From the NCBI GenBank assembly GCA_013054445.1, contig JAAMPI010000457.1, positions 1-37,049 of the forward strand: a DNA stretch of 37,049 nt. The letters are read 5' to 3'. Under the pieces are notes generated by a model. The model did no database searches and was not told the DNA's origin. It saw nothing but the letters and a program-made list of their open reading frames with translations. The translations under genes were made by a program, and so were the position numbers. Below, piece by piece: positions 1 through 10,971 of this stretch. This DNA is from Cudoniella acicularis. Lineage: Eukaryota; Ascomycota; Leotiomycetes; Helotiales; Helotiaceae. Every line of letters begins with the position of its first letter. The stretch's first letter is position 1.

Positions 1-591
1 GGGCGGTGTTTCCTTGTGCGCTTGCTGTAATTTGAGAGCGCGTTTTGTCTGGGCTTCGCATTGGCTAGAGCTTTTTTCCTCCTCGTCTCACTCGAGAAAG
101 AAATACAGGAGGGTGGGTGGTAGAGGGGGGGGGGGGCTTTCATATACCCCGGCGTTTGTAGAAATTGAAGTATTATTTTACCCTATTATCTCTGAATTCT
201 CAAGTAATCTTATATGACTTGTGAGTACGGGGTAGATACTTATTATCCAGTAGTCTTTAGTCTTTTATTTAGCTGTAAAACTTTGGAATGGTGAATATCA
301 GCTTGCTTAATATAAGTGAGATTGGTTGGGTTATTAAATCTATTAAAATCGTTGTTCTATTTCGGGTGGTTGTTTTAGTGGTTGTTCGCTAATTCCAGGG
401 ACTCGTAGGCTAGAATTTAGCTAGTGAGATCCTGTGAGTTAGCGAATACTCCCTGTAAGTTCCCCACAGCGCCTTACATTCGCGAATCTAAATCAAACCA
501 CGACTAGATTGAGATAGTAGGCAACCAACAATAACTCATTGATTTTTTCGTAGAAGTCTGATAATTATACTCTGTAAGCGCTTGAGAATGG

Positions 592-625
592 GTTGTTGTT
601 GTCGTCGTCGTCGTCGTCGTCGTCG
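592..625. repeat. TTG/TCG trinucleotide microsatellite
   Basis: Three TTG units run directly into about eight TCG units (the same run can be phrased as GTC). It lies in non-coding sequence; no reading frame of note uses it. Confidence 0.9.
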
Positions 626-1220
626 CAGGAAGAAGAGAGTAGTATGATATGGTGCCTTTCTATGTATGGTGTTGGTTGGTGCTCGCGAAGTTATAGTGAT
701 GTATAAGCTGTGATTTAGCGGGTGTGCACTAGATTACAGGGACTTGGATGCTGATGCTGATGCTGACCCTGGGGTTTTGGGCGAGGAGAGGAGGGAGGCG
801 CAATCGCGAGACAACAATTAGGAAAAGGGGTTGAATTTTTATTTTTGAAATCAATAGGCGGATGTTAGTTTATGTTCCTAATCATTTTGCTTAATTGGGT
901 GACCTTTTGATTTTATGGTTATTTAATTATTTCCAAGTGTTCTGTTGAGCTTGCCGGGTGGGCCAGTCAGTCGCCTCTCGGGCGCTTGAAAGGGTATGTA
1001 GAAATATCAATGAGAGGGTTTCTATTTTGAAGGTAGAAGGCTAAAAGTTGAGCTTGTAATAACTAGGGACAGAGCGTGTGTTGAATAGTATTAATTAGGT
1101 GGTTAATATTAGTGTTGAAAATTGAAAATTTCGTGGAGAGTGATCTATATTTTTCCTTCAGACTCATAGATGAGAAAAATCTACATATTCCTAAAGGCCG
1201 CGACTTCTTTTCTATCTTTT

Positions 1221-1237
1221 CTATCTATCTATCTATA
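1221..1237. repeat. CTAT tetranucleotide microsatellite
   Basis: About four CTAT units in a pyrimidine-rich stretch, non-coding. Confidence 0.8.
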
Positions 1238-1915
1238 CCTATAATTTGTGCCTTTATCTCCTCTCCTAGGTTTCCGGGAAAATAGATTTCTAGATTCTAG
1301 AGGCATGAGTTTCAGGAGAAATCAAGGTAGATATTGAGGAGTGAGGCTTAAACCAGAAGATGATTCAATAATGGCTCATAAGGGCAGAGGACTCAAGAAA
1401 CCAAGACGTTAAATTCGACTTTGGATCTTATCATGTGGTGGGCTGGAAGTTAATTAGAATATTTTCTGGGGTGAAGTTCAAGGAGAAGGAAAAAAAACTT
1501 AAAGCTAGTAGTAGTGATTTAATCTTACATAACAAACCTTTACCACCGCTCCACTTCACCGAGTTCCTACATTATGGCACACAAAAGTCTGAACTAGACA
1601 GAATAGAGGGTTAATGATCAAGGGGTGAGAGCATTCAAGTAGCTCTTGATTGATTGGGTGGCTTGCTTGTTCTATATTCACATTACGTTCCTAGTCGAGC
1701 TGACATATAAAGATTTTCGATCTCGAAAAATTCAATCCATATAATTCAATATTAGAGTAACGTTCACGTAGAGCTCCACTCGGTCGCGTCTATAAGAGCT
1801 GGTAAGGACTCCAGCCTCCTTCGAACCCGTAAGATAAATACTTCTCACAAATCAAGTTTTAACAGGTCTGCCCAGGTTGCCTCGCGCTCACTCCTTGACA
1901 TCTTGGTGTCCCTGG

Positions 1916-1941
1916 ACAGGAGTTTGTATTAATACTCCTGT
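1916..1941. repeat. short inverted repeat (8-bp arms)
   Basis: ACAGGAGT and ACTCCTGT are perfect reverse complements separated by a 10-base AT-rich loop. It lies in gene-free sequence. Function unknown; one such hairpin in several kilobases could be chance. Confidence 0.6.
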
Positions 1942-3356
1942 GAGCTTGTCCAAGAGTCGTGTGCGCTGTGCAGTCGGTTATGAGCTTTTCCAAGACCAAA
2001 TATAGAATGTAGAATGTTGCTCGTTCATTCGTTGGTAATCCAGTTTCGTAGTATAATGGCGTTTGTTTGTTGAATACTCTCGATTATGGCTCTCACTTCA
2101 TCCTCGAAGCGTCAATTAAGCAGTCTGAACAAAAGAATAAGGGGCAACATTAACAATTTCGTAATCTGTCAAACATGATTATGGCGTCTAAAATTCAGTC
2201 GAGAGTGGGGAGTTGGTCCCCGCGCACTTCGTGGTACTTGGGGTTGGATGCTAGGAAAATGCAGACTTCATGGTTGTCTTTTAAGGGTGTGATGCTGATT
2301 TCTGAGCAAGAGAAATGAGTCAAAAAAGTTTAATATATATTCACTAGCAAGTAAGGCGCCCAGATTGAGAGCAAGTCAAATTTCAAAGCAGCTAGCTCCG
2401 CAAGTGTAGATACTGGATGCTGTGCTACCCAGATTTCTTGAGCTCATGTAAATACAGGTATACTCTTTTGTACTATCCTCGCGAACTTTTTTGGTTCCAA
2501 GAGCGAAGATATGAAGTTTCTTTGAGAAGTATAAGTGCAGCATAAGAGATATACAGATTGCCAACAGCTGCATGGCCTCTAATTTCCCTCGTCTCCCTCT
2601 CACTGATCGGGGAATAATTTTAGCTGTTGATAAATAACACAAAATTGTCCAAACTGCAAGCCTCACAATTAAAACTCCCCTTTGAAGCATTTAATCTTAA
2701 GCTTGAGTTTCCTTTTCAAACAAAGATATACTCTTCACAAGCATATTCAGCGGTGAGCGGCGACTACCGACTTGGCCTTTGTTCAACGAGATACAAATGA
2801 CAATTAGTAGAACCTAGTCATATGATGTGCAGACTTGCCAGCGCAACAGTAACGTCGTATCCAGCTTTCTGGACCTCGGAAATTTAGGTGAAGCGGTAAT
2901 ACAAAAGAATAACTGTCAAAGTACAAAGTACAACTTGAATCCCCCACGTGAACTAGACTCAAACACTAGTCGGTCAGATGCACGTCGTACCTGCGCTTGG
3001 GAAGTCTCAACGGTTGGGGGTTTGGGGGAATCGGTGGAACAACAAAAGTGCGGAAGAAAGGCCGTGGAGGGTAGAAGATGGAAATCTAGAAGCTGATGAT
3101 GACCGATCTCTCACGTGATTCGTCCCCCACTACAGAATGGCGGGACCTCCACTGGAAAGCCCCGGAGCACATCTCACTTGAGATGCATGCAGCAGCATCT
3201 TCGGGACATTTGCAGGAGTTTCTAACCATATGATGGGTTTCCCGAACCGCAACCCCAGAAACATACATAGTGGCACATGCCTGAACCATCAAATAAGACT
3301 CCAATATCCACACGTGACGAGATGATCGACTTCGAATTCCAGAGCCAGGGTCTTCG

Positions 3357-3569
3357 TTACGGGGCGCCCGACGAATACAGTTGGCCCTTACGTCCCTCGG
3401 CGGCTTTACGCTCGCGACTTACTTCACTCCCCTGCCTTTTTGAGACTCGGCCAATCGGCGCCCCATAATCCTTATCGCTCATGGCTTGGACGCGGTCTCG
3501 GCGACTGGTAGGAACTACCCCGCCGATTCGAGGGATAAAACTGAAGGACGAAGGGAGCGAATGAGGCAT
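3357..3569 (-). CDS. candidate small protein, 70 aa, not recognised
   Basis: The ATG at 3569 (minus strand) follows a CT-rich stretch (about 3600-3760 on the minus strand) that looks like a fungal leader, and the start context has A at -3. The frame stays open for 70 codons; the second half is rich in Arg and Lys. An internal Met about 28 codons in could also start it, and a GTAAGT-like donor sits inside the frame near 3420, so the real product may be spliced. I do not recognise the protein and see no domain. It may be the first exon of a gene I cannot resolve, or not a gene. Confidence 0.2.
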   Translation of the reverse strand: MPHSLPSSFSFIPRIGGVVPTSRRDRVQAMSDKDYGAPIGRVSKRQGSEVSRERKAAEGRKGQLYSSGAP

Positions 3570-5245
3570 GTTTGAGTTTGTAATAGAAGGGTAATGGAAT
3601 GAAGTTATGAAGGCGAAGAGAAGAAGCTGAGTCGTGGAAGGTGTTAGTGTTGGGAACGAGTGAGAAATGGGTGAGAGGGGATGCGATGTGAATAGGGAGA
3701 GGGGATGAGGGGCAGGCAAGTGACGGCGGGCCGGCGTGGGAGAAAGCGGTGCAGGCTTGCCGATGGTGCTGCTGCAGGTGGAAGTGGAAAAGACTGACTC
3801 CACACTGGAGCGAGACACTCTGTGGCTGGTCGTGAGCCGGTCCTGGGACATTTCTGTAGCTGGATTGCAAATCAACGCAATTGGCTGGCTCCAGATGTAT
3901 TCTGGGTGGGTTTTAGCTGACGAGCGGAGCTGCGTGTTGTCGAGCTGGTCCTCTTGGAGATCTGAAAAGAAATTTGTCTACAGCGCATGGCGGGAGGCGT
4001 CGTGTGGGGGAGCAGACTGCCAGCCATCATGACGAGTATTTTTATATTGACCGGGGTGAGCACCGGGCTTCCCTATTCTTGGATACTGCATTCATTTCTG
4101 CGGTGTACACTCCGTACGGTAGGCATAAAATGGGTGAGGGCATGAGACGGGGTGTGCAGGCCCTGGTAAGTCTATTGTGTGACCGTGGGAGGCTGGATAT
4201 TTGTGAGATATCTGGACCTTCAGTACTGGATCCGATAGCAGCTATGGCCTGATGGTGCTTGTGGAGTGATATGTGCGATTAGAGAAGCTGTCTGAGAGTT
4301 GACATGAGGGGTACGAGTACCGAGAGCTGGAGATAGCAGCTGTATAATACACGCAGTGCTGTTTTGACTTGCTCTCAAGCGCTGGAGAGTGAGATTTACA
4401 AGAGCTGAAGGCCAGCGTGGAGTAAGGCCGTATAGCTCCAGGTGGAGCTTCTCCAGATATCGATGCCTTTCCCTACTACTGCTGTGCTCCCTCGGCAGCC
4501 AGGACTCAGAACCGAACAGCCTTGATGCACTTGTGTTCTGCATAAGGAGCGCCAGAACCCAAGAAGTCGAAAGAACTCGGATTCTTCTGTGTCTCCTCCG
4601 CGTTGTCGTTCCGCGGTTCGTGGTCCGGAAGTCGAATGGGAGTTGGGGGGGGGAGGCGAGGGGCTACGCGTGTGGCTGGAGGCCGCAGGAAAAAGCTCTT
4701 CGTTGCTGTGCAGAAAAAGGCTCAGATGGCGATGCAATTCCCGCAATGCAACAAACAGGCGGTCGTGTGCGCCTGAAAATTTGCGAAAATGAGGATCATG
4801 GTTCCTGGGAAGCGCATCGACAAGCAATGAAAAGTTTTCATCTCTAATATGCCTCAATACAAGGCATGCAAGTTGCTTCTTTGACGATGTGTCGGGGGCC
4901 TTTGTTCGACCAAGCTGCCTCTGTGGTTGCGGTGTCTGGCTTTCCTCCCACGCCAGCGAGCGGCGGCGTAAGTAGCCTGGGAGTACCCAAAGGGAATCCC
5001 TGCAGGCGCTAGCCACAAGCTCTCTGGGCTTGGTGGGTGCCAATGTGCCACTGGGGGTTCCTGCCAGGGCCTCGTTAAACGGTTGAATCAAGCACCCCAT
5101 TCTTATCGGGAGCCTTCATAAACACCACCGCACCCAGCGAGTCCTCCTTTTTTCTCCTTCAACACACAACAGACTTTGTCTGCACCGTTCTGCGTCTCCA
5201 AACCAACAATCAGCTCCGTCCGCAATTCGCATACCCACCGCAAAA
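3570..5245 (+). promoter_or_regulatory. long upstream region of glutamine synthetase
   Basis: Non-coding apart from the leader of the weak minus-strand candidate above. The last 150 bases before the glutamine synthetase ATG are CT/CA-rich, typical of a fungal 5' leader. One GATA element matching HGATAR on the minus strand (TTATCG, 5103-5108) lies about 140 bases upstream of the ATG. GATA factors of the AreA/NIT2 type control nitrogen genes in fungi, so a role is plausible, but single GATA sites are common by chance. Open frames here (for example minus 4396-5100) have low-complexity, unrecognisable translations. Confidence 0.4.
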
Positions 5246-6637
5246 ATGGCAGCCCCATCGGTTGTCTCCTACACGGAGAATGTGAGTTTTTCGCCCCCAG
5301 AATGACCCCGCGATCGGTTGTTGACCCTCTGATAGCTCCTCAAATACATGAAGCTCGACCAGAAGGGATCGGCCATGGCTGAGTAAGTAGCAGCAGCTGT
5401 TACTTCGCTGCGCTATTGATCTAATCGCCCTCCAGGTACATCTGGATTGATTCTACTGGTGGCGTTCGTTCCAAGTCAAAGGTGAGCAGCTCTTCCCGAT
5501 GCTACCCTATCACCCGGTACCTGCATGCATACTGATCGCAACGTGACTCCACAGACTTTGACCAAGGTTCCAGCGAGCGGTGAATTCACACTTGACGATC
5601 TTCCAGAGTGGAATTTCGACGGTAGCTCGACTGGCCAAGCTCCCGGCGACAACTCTGATGTCTACCTCCGACCGGTTGCCATCTTCCCCGATCCATTCCG
5701 TGGTGCTCCCAACATTTTGGTCCTCACCGAATGCTGGGACCCCGACGGAACCCCGAACAAGTTCAACTACCGTGCCGAGTGTGCCAAGCTCATGACTGCC
5801 CACAAGTCGCATGAGCCCTGGTTCGGTCTTGAGCAAGAGTACACCCTTCTCGACATGTCCGACAAACCCTATGGCTGGCCAGTAAATGGTTTCCCCGGTC
5901 CTCAAGGCCCATACTACTGTGGTGTGGGTGCTGGCAAGGTTTTCTGCAGAGATATTGTCGAGGCTCACTACAAGGCTTGCTTGAACACTGGCATCAAGAT
6001 TTCGGGTACCAACGCTGAGGTCATGCCTGCTCAATGGGAGTTCCAGGTTGGTCCTTGCGACGGTATTGAGAGTGAGCATTTCCCCACCAATTAGCTCCGA
6101 TCTCGGCTAATCACATGTGTTTAGTGGGTGACCACCTCTGGGTTGCCCGTTTCCTTCTTCACCGCATCGCTGAAGAATTCGGCGCCAAGATCTCCTTCCA
6201 CCCCAAGCCAATTCCAGGCGACTGGAACGGAGCCGGTCTCCACAGCAACTTCTCTAGCAAGGAGATGCGAAAGGAGGGAGGCATGAAGTATATCGAGACT
6301 GCTATCAAGAAGCTCGAAGGCCGTCACAAGGAACACATTGCTGTTTACGGAGAGGATAATACCCTGCGTCTTACCGGCAGGCACGAGACTGGTAACATTG
6401 ATCAATTCACATATGGTGTTGCCAACCGTGGTGCATCCATCCGTATCCCAAGAGAATGTGGTGCTAAGGGTTATGGTTACTTCGAGGACAGACGACCAGC
6501 TTCAAATGCTGACCCCTACCAAATCACTGGTATTATGATGGAGACCGTAAGATTTTTAGTCCTACCGACAAACAGACCTTTGCTAATTATATTCCCAGAT
6601 CTATGGCGGACTCGAGAACACTGAGATTAAGAAATAG
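5246..6637 (+). CDS. glnA: glutamine synthetase
   Basis: Cytosolic type-II glutamine synthetase: joins ammonium and glutamate to glutamine using ATP, the central step of nitrogen assimilation. Six exons by GT-AG rules: 5246-5281, 5336-5382, 5436-5481, 5555-6071, 6125-6546, 6599-6637, giving 368 residues, close to the usual fungal length of about 345-360. Visible family motifs are the beta-grasp signature with [11 protein letters not shown], the active-site EQEYTLL segment, the ATP-binding [17 protein letters not shown] region, and GRHET followed by [10 protein letters not shown] in the catalytic core. Every splice junction keeps the frame. The start is the first ATG before the family's typical N-terminus, with AAAA immediately upstream. 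The gene looks intact. The next gene, 620 bases downstream on the same strand, encodes a transcription factor, but no direct link can be shown. Confidence 0.95.
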
Positions 6638-7257
6638 ATATTCAAATGCCGGCTGGCTTGTACACAAGGAATGGAGTGATGAACCTTTATGGCGCGAATG
6701 GTCTCTTTCTTGCAAGCGATGAAATCTTTTACATGGTCTGCTTTCTATCAAGAACTAGCCTTGCATTTACCTGGTTAAAAGACCCAAGATCAAATTCGAT
6801 ACCAAATCAAACTTAAAACTGTGCCTTTTGTTTCGTGTGACTGAAGACTTCATGAATTGTCTAGTACCCATGGTTCGCAGGTTGCACTTAATCAAAAATA
6901 GGTAGTCCTAATAACCTGAAGCTACATTCAACCAGGTAAATGCGAGTATGCGACTGTCTTTGAACACAGCTGGAGATTTTTTTTCTCTTGATAATTAATT
7001 ATGGCTTGGTATGTCATATTTACGGTCATATCGGATTTAAAAACCCATGCACCAATTTTAGCCTTATAACAAAGAAAAGGTCAGCTTCCCATTGGCTAGG
7101 CATCGTGTTTGTCAGCAGCTTCCTACCACGTCTAGCTTTGGAGTTTCAACTCATGTCATCAACCAGGACCCGACAACTATCAACGAGTGAAGCCCGTGTG
7201 TTTATATGAAGAGCACCATTGTTGATCTTCATATAATGACTTTATAACACCCCGAAA
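6638..7257. other. intergenic, 3' of glutamine synthetase and promoter of transcription factor
   Basis: AT-rich, no coding potential. It should contain the glutamine synthetase terminator and the promoter of the Zn2Cys6 gene; no specific operator recognised. Confidence 0.6.
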
Positions 7258-9982
7258 ATGACTCTACCTGAGAGTGACTCCCGACGCGAAGCCGCCAAGC
7301 GTTCAGGCCCCTCAGGGTCACGAGGCAATGGCCAAAGGCTGACGCGGAGAAGAATACCACTTTCCTGTGTAGCTTGCCGTGTGAGAAAGTAAGATACTGT
7401 CCCATTACCTTTCTGAAGAATGTCGTTTCTTAAGAGCTCTGACTCCCATCCAATGATCTTGACGTCACGTGCTGACAATATTTCAATTTTAGATTGAAAT
7501 GTAATCGGGAGAAGCCATGCCAGAACTGTATAGTCAGAGGCGAGGTAAATGCTGCTTCCTGCACCTATGCGGAAAAGGTGGAGAAGAAGGGTTCTGGCCC
7601 CGTGAATCCGCGATCAGACGCGGAGGATATGAGGAAGCGGCTCAACCGGCTTGAAAGCTCGATCCTCTCAATGATGGAGACAAATTCAAGCCAGAGTTCT
7701 GAGTCTCCAGCTGCAAATTCATCATCAAGCGGTTCTCAGATGGAATCATGTCCAAGTCAGACGGGAGGACAGAAAATATCTGTTGATACTCGGAGTACGC
7801 ATTGGGATACGATATTGAATGAGGTCAGTGCTCGGGATCCCGCTGATGCATTCCATTACTAAATGGTTGGTCGGTTGTAGCTTGGAGCCATGAAGGATGC
7901 TTGGAGTGAAGAGAACGACAAGATTGAGTTCTCGAGTGGCTCGCCTACATCCACCACAAAACCATACCGACCAAGTCTTCTCTCAGGTCTTGCTCAGCCA
8001 CCTGACCGAGCTACTGTTCTGGAATCGTTGCCTTCAAGAGATGCTGCTGATAAACTTGTTACTCGATTTTTTGATTCATATAATCCTTCTATACCAGCGA
8101 GATGTAAGTAATAACCTTTCTTTCTCGATCACGACGTCCGCAGTTAATTATTGCGTTTGAATGCTTTATAAAGCACAAGTCCGAAGAATAATTGGAATCG
8201 ATGCCGAATGTTTTGTTTTGCACTGTCTTTGAAATTTTGAATGGACCTGAAGCCGGGGAACTTCAACAATCAAGTATCTATATTTATTTGCTGATGATGA
8301 AAGATAAGGCTAACATCAATCTTAGTTCTGCTCCACAAAGCAACATTCCTTAAGCAAGTATGTTGTTACGTTGCGAATGAAGCTCATAGCTAACATGAGA
8401 TAGCTTGACCGACATTGGTCTAACCCAGCAAACACAAAAATAATATGGATTGGGCTCCTCTATGCGGTCCTTTGCTTCGCCATGCAGTCCTACAATCGTA
8501 ACAACGATGTTCCACCCGAATATGAGGGAACTGCACCTGCAATCGCGGACTTATATCGTATCCGAACCGCGCAATGTATAGTCATTGCAGATATCACAAA
8601 GCCTGGTGAATACATGATTGAAACTTTGACGCTCTACGCAATGTGCGAATATACTTCCGAGAGAGATGGCGATATGGGAACGTGGCTTTTGTCTGGAACT
8701 ATGGTCCGATTAGCTTTGCAGCAAGGCTATCATCGCGATCCATCCCAGCATCCAAATCTGACCGTATTTCAAGCAGAAATGAGGAGACGGGTATGGTCTT
8801 GTGTGACACAACACGAGCTACTATTTTCAGTCCTAATTGGGTTGCCAAAATTTCTCCTCTTTGCCTATTGCGACACGAGATCGCCAAGCAACATTCACGA
8901 AGACGAGTTATACGAAGACATGAAAGAAATGCCTCCTTCACGGCCGTTAGGCGAAGCAACCCAAGTCACCTATCAAGTCGTCAAACTTCGTATAATGAGG
9001 GCATATGGCTGTGTCGTGGAATTTCTTCACCTACTTCAGCCACAACCCTACGAAGAAGCCTTGAGACTTGACCTTATGCTGATGCAAGCTCGAGAAGAAA
9101 TCCCAGCACATCTCCAACTTGGCACCTTGGAAGAAATGAAGAACGATTCCCCTTCTTTCATCATGGAAAAATGCATCCTTCAAATATTCTACCACAAAGC
9201 AATCTGCGTGCTTCATCGAAAGTTCTGGGACGCAGCACCAACAAACACGCCCAAAGGAACATTCTACTATTCTCGGAAAACATGCGTCTCATCAGCACTA
9301 TCCCTCTTACAACATCAAGCAATGATGCATCGTGGCTGTCGACCCGGTGGACCTCTCGTCAGGATGAAATGGTATAACTTCGCAATCACCAACCACGATT
9401 TTCTCCTCGCAGCAATGATAATATGCTTAGACGTCATGGGCATGCGCCGAATGGCCAATACAGATATCACGGAATGCTTGGTTATAACAGAGAGTGAAAA
9501 ACTCGCTGCGATTAGGCAATCTCAAGAAGTGTGGGCAGATATTGTGGATGAATGTCAGGACGCGAAGAGAGCTGTTGGTATTTTGGATACAGTGCTGGCG
9601 AAGCTTGCTGTCAAAAGGGAGGCGAGCAGACCATTGGAAACCGTTCCACCTGTGCCGCCAATTTCGGCGTCTGCTCTGAACCCGAATGCTGACTCGCTTC
9701 AATTCAGCCCCTATTTTACTGATCAGTTTGGGCTTGGGATGCCGTTAATTGGGGCAGCTCCTGATGGCAATGATGTTGTTATGCAAGAGACCTTCCTTGA
9801 CACTATTGGGTCCGATCTTTCTGTTCCGGGAGATTTCAATTGGGTATGTTCTCTCACTCATTCTCAAAGAAGATTAGTTACTGATGTTAGAATAGGATGC
9901 TTGGGATCAGCTTATGCAACCACAATCTCTCACCCAACCGACGTCATACGATTACCCACAGTCGGGAATGCCCATGTATTGA
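7258..9982 (+). CDS. Zn2Cys6 fungal-specific transcription factor
   Basis: Nuclear DNA-binding regulator. Proposed exons: 7258-7388, 7493-7823, 7881-8103, 8326-8357, 8404-9843, 9896-9982, giving 747 residues. The first intron splits the zinc cluster: exon 1 ends after CVACRVRK and exon 2 continues with C-x6-C-x2-C and a final Cys before TYAEK, completing the six-cysteine Zn2Cys6 domain (about residues 37-66). A Ser-rich linker follows, then the fungal-specific transcription-factor domain (PF04082 type) from about residue 230, with the typical GTWLLSGTMVRLALQQGYHRDPS segment. The last intron is needed to reach a short acidic/aromatic C-terminus (NWDAWDQL) common in this family; without it the frame reads on to 10092. 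The 222-nt intron at 8104-8325 is unusually long and its donor side is my least certain junction. Target genes unknown. Convergent with the SRAP gene. Confidence 0.88.
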
Positions 9983-10971
9983 TTTTCACCGACATCTCAC
10001 AACTGTACCAATTAGGGCTTAAACATGGTCAAATCCTACTTCAGAGGACGTCCGGTGCGAGGGTCACGAGGAAAGTACACTTCCAGTGTTAGGACAGTTG
10101 ATAGAGAAAAGAAGCGGAAAAGCTATGACAGGCTAGTAATATAAAGAGTTCTAGGGGACTTGACTTGAGGTAGTGAATCACCTCTTTCTTGGTCACTACG
10201 AGGAAAGACATGGACTCTCTTGTGTGACAAGTGGTGGTTTGAAGAGGGATACCCGGGAGTAAGAGAAGAGTTCTAAATGCGTGCGCACGCACGCACACAT
10301 TGTAGGCAAGAGGAAAGAGGCGGAATCTATGCATGAGCTTCGAGGTTGGGTATTTTTTACCTTACCTAAGAGAGGGAGAGGTTGGAAAATACGGGGTTAT
10401 ATTTATGTATGTAATCTTACATCTCAGATGATAGGGAAGTGCGGAGAGACTTCTGTTGCAGCTTGGGGAGCAGGAATTTATCACCGGAGGTGAGATTGAA
10501 ATGCATCAAACCGGAATGTGCACAACACACCACGAAATTCCAAGATAATATCTCAGGCTCTTAGCTTAATGCCTTTCTTTACCTCTTTGGAAGTTAGAAT
10601 CCCTCTCCACTCTATATACCTTTTTGTAGTTTAGTATCTCTCCTTCCATCCATCCATCTTTCTACCATCATTCCTACTTCCACAGCGCAACCCCCACCTC
10701 TGTAGAGTTTGAAGAATTTTTCAAGGAACGAAGAGGCAGGAGAGGGGACACGGATAGTTTAAATAATTGAAAGATGATATTTGACCCGCAGTGAGAGGGG
10801 CCTTGTTTTTACTATCACTCACATAGGTAATTATTGCGTCATGAGAGTACAACTGGAAGAACATGCCACTTGCAGATGTTGTGAGTATGAGGCCTAACCC
10901 AACAAGAAATATCACATCAAATGTAACCTTAACGCCACGCTCCATTTTTTCGTTACCATCATAAACCCATT
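9983..10971. other. intergenic between convergent genes
   Basis: Holds the 3' ends of the transcription-factor gene and of the SRAP gene. There is a short GTGC/GCAC-rich run near 10278-10300. The minus frame 10721-10978 (85 codons) shows one hydrophobic stretch but no family resemblance, and lies just beyond the SRAP stop, so I treat it as 3' UTR. Confidence 0.55.

Larger units (their letters stand above)
1..3356. other. gene-free region with microsatellites
   Basis: No reading frame longer than about 105 codons, no recognisable protein motif and no convincing spliced gene on either strand. Base composition is mixed and fairly AT-rich, with poly-G (about 126-137), a TTG/TCG triplet run (about 592-625), a short CTAT run (about 1221-1237) and one short hairpin at 1916-1941. 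I see no transposase, reverse transcriptase or long terminal repeats. It may be 3' or regulatory sequence of a gene outside the window, or simply a long intergenic stretch. Confidence 0.6.

Noticed and set aside
4396..5100. 234-codon open frame on the minus strand upstream of glutamine synthetase
   Set aside because: Translation is low-complexity and unrecognisable, it overlaps the likely glutamine synthetase promoter, and other frames of similar quality overlap it.
1..5245. Transposon or repeat-induced-mutation island filling the left end
   Set aside because: No transposase or reverse-transcriptase fragments, no long terminal or inverted repeats, and base composition is not extreme.
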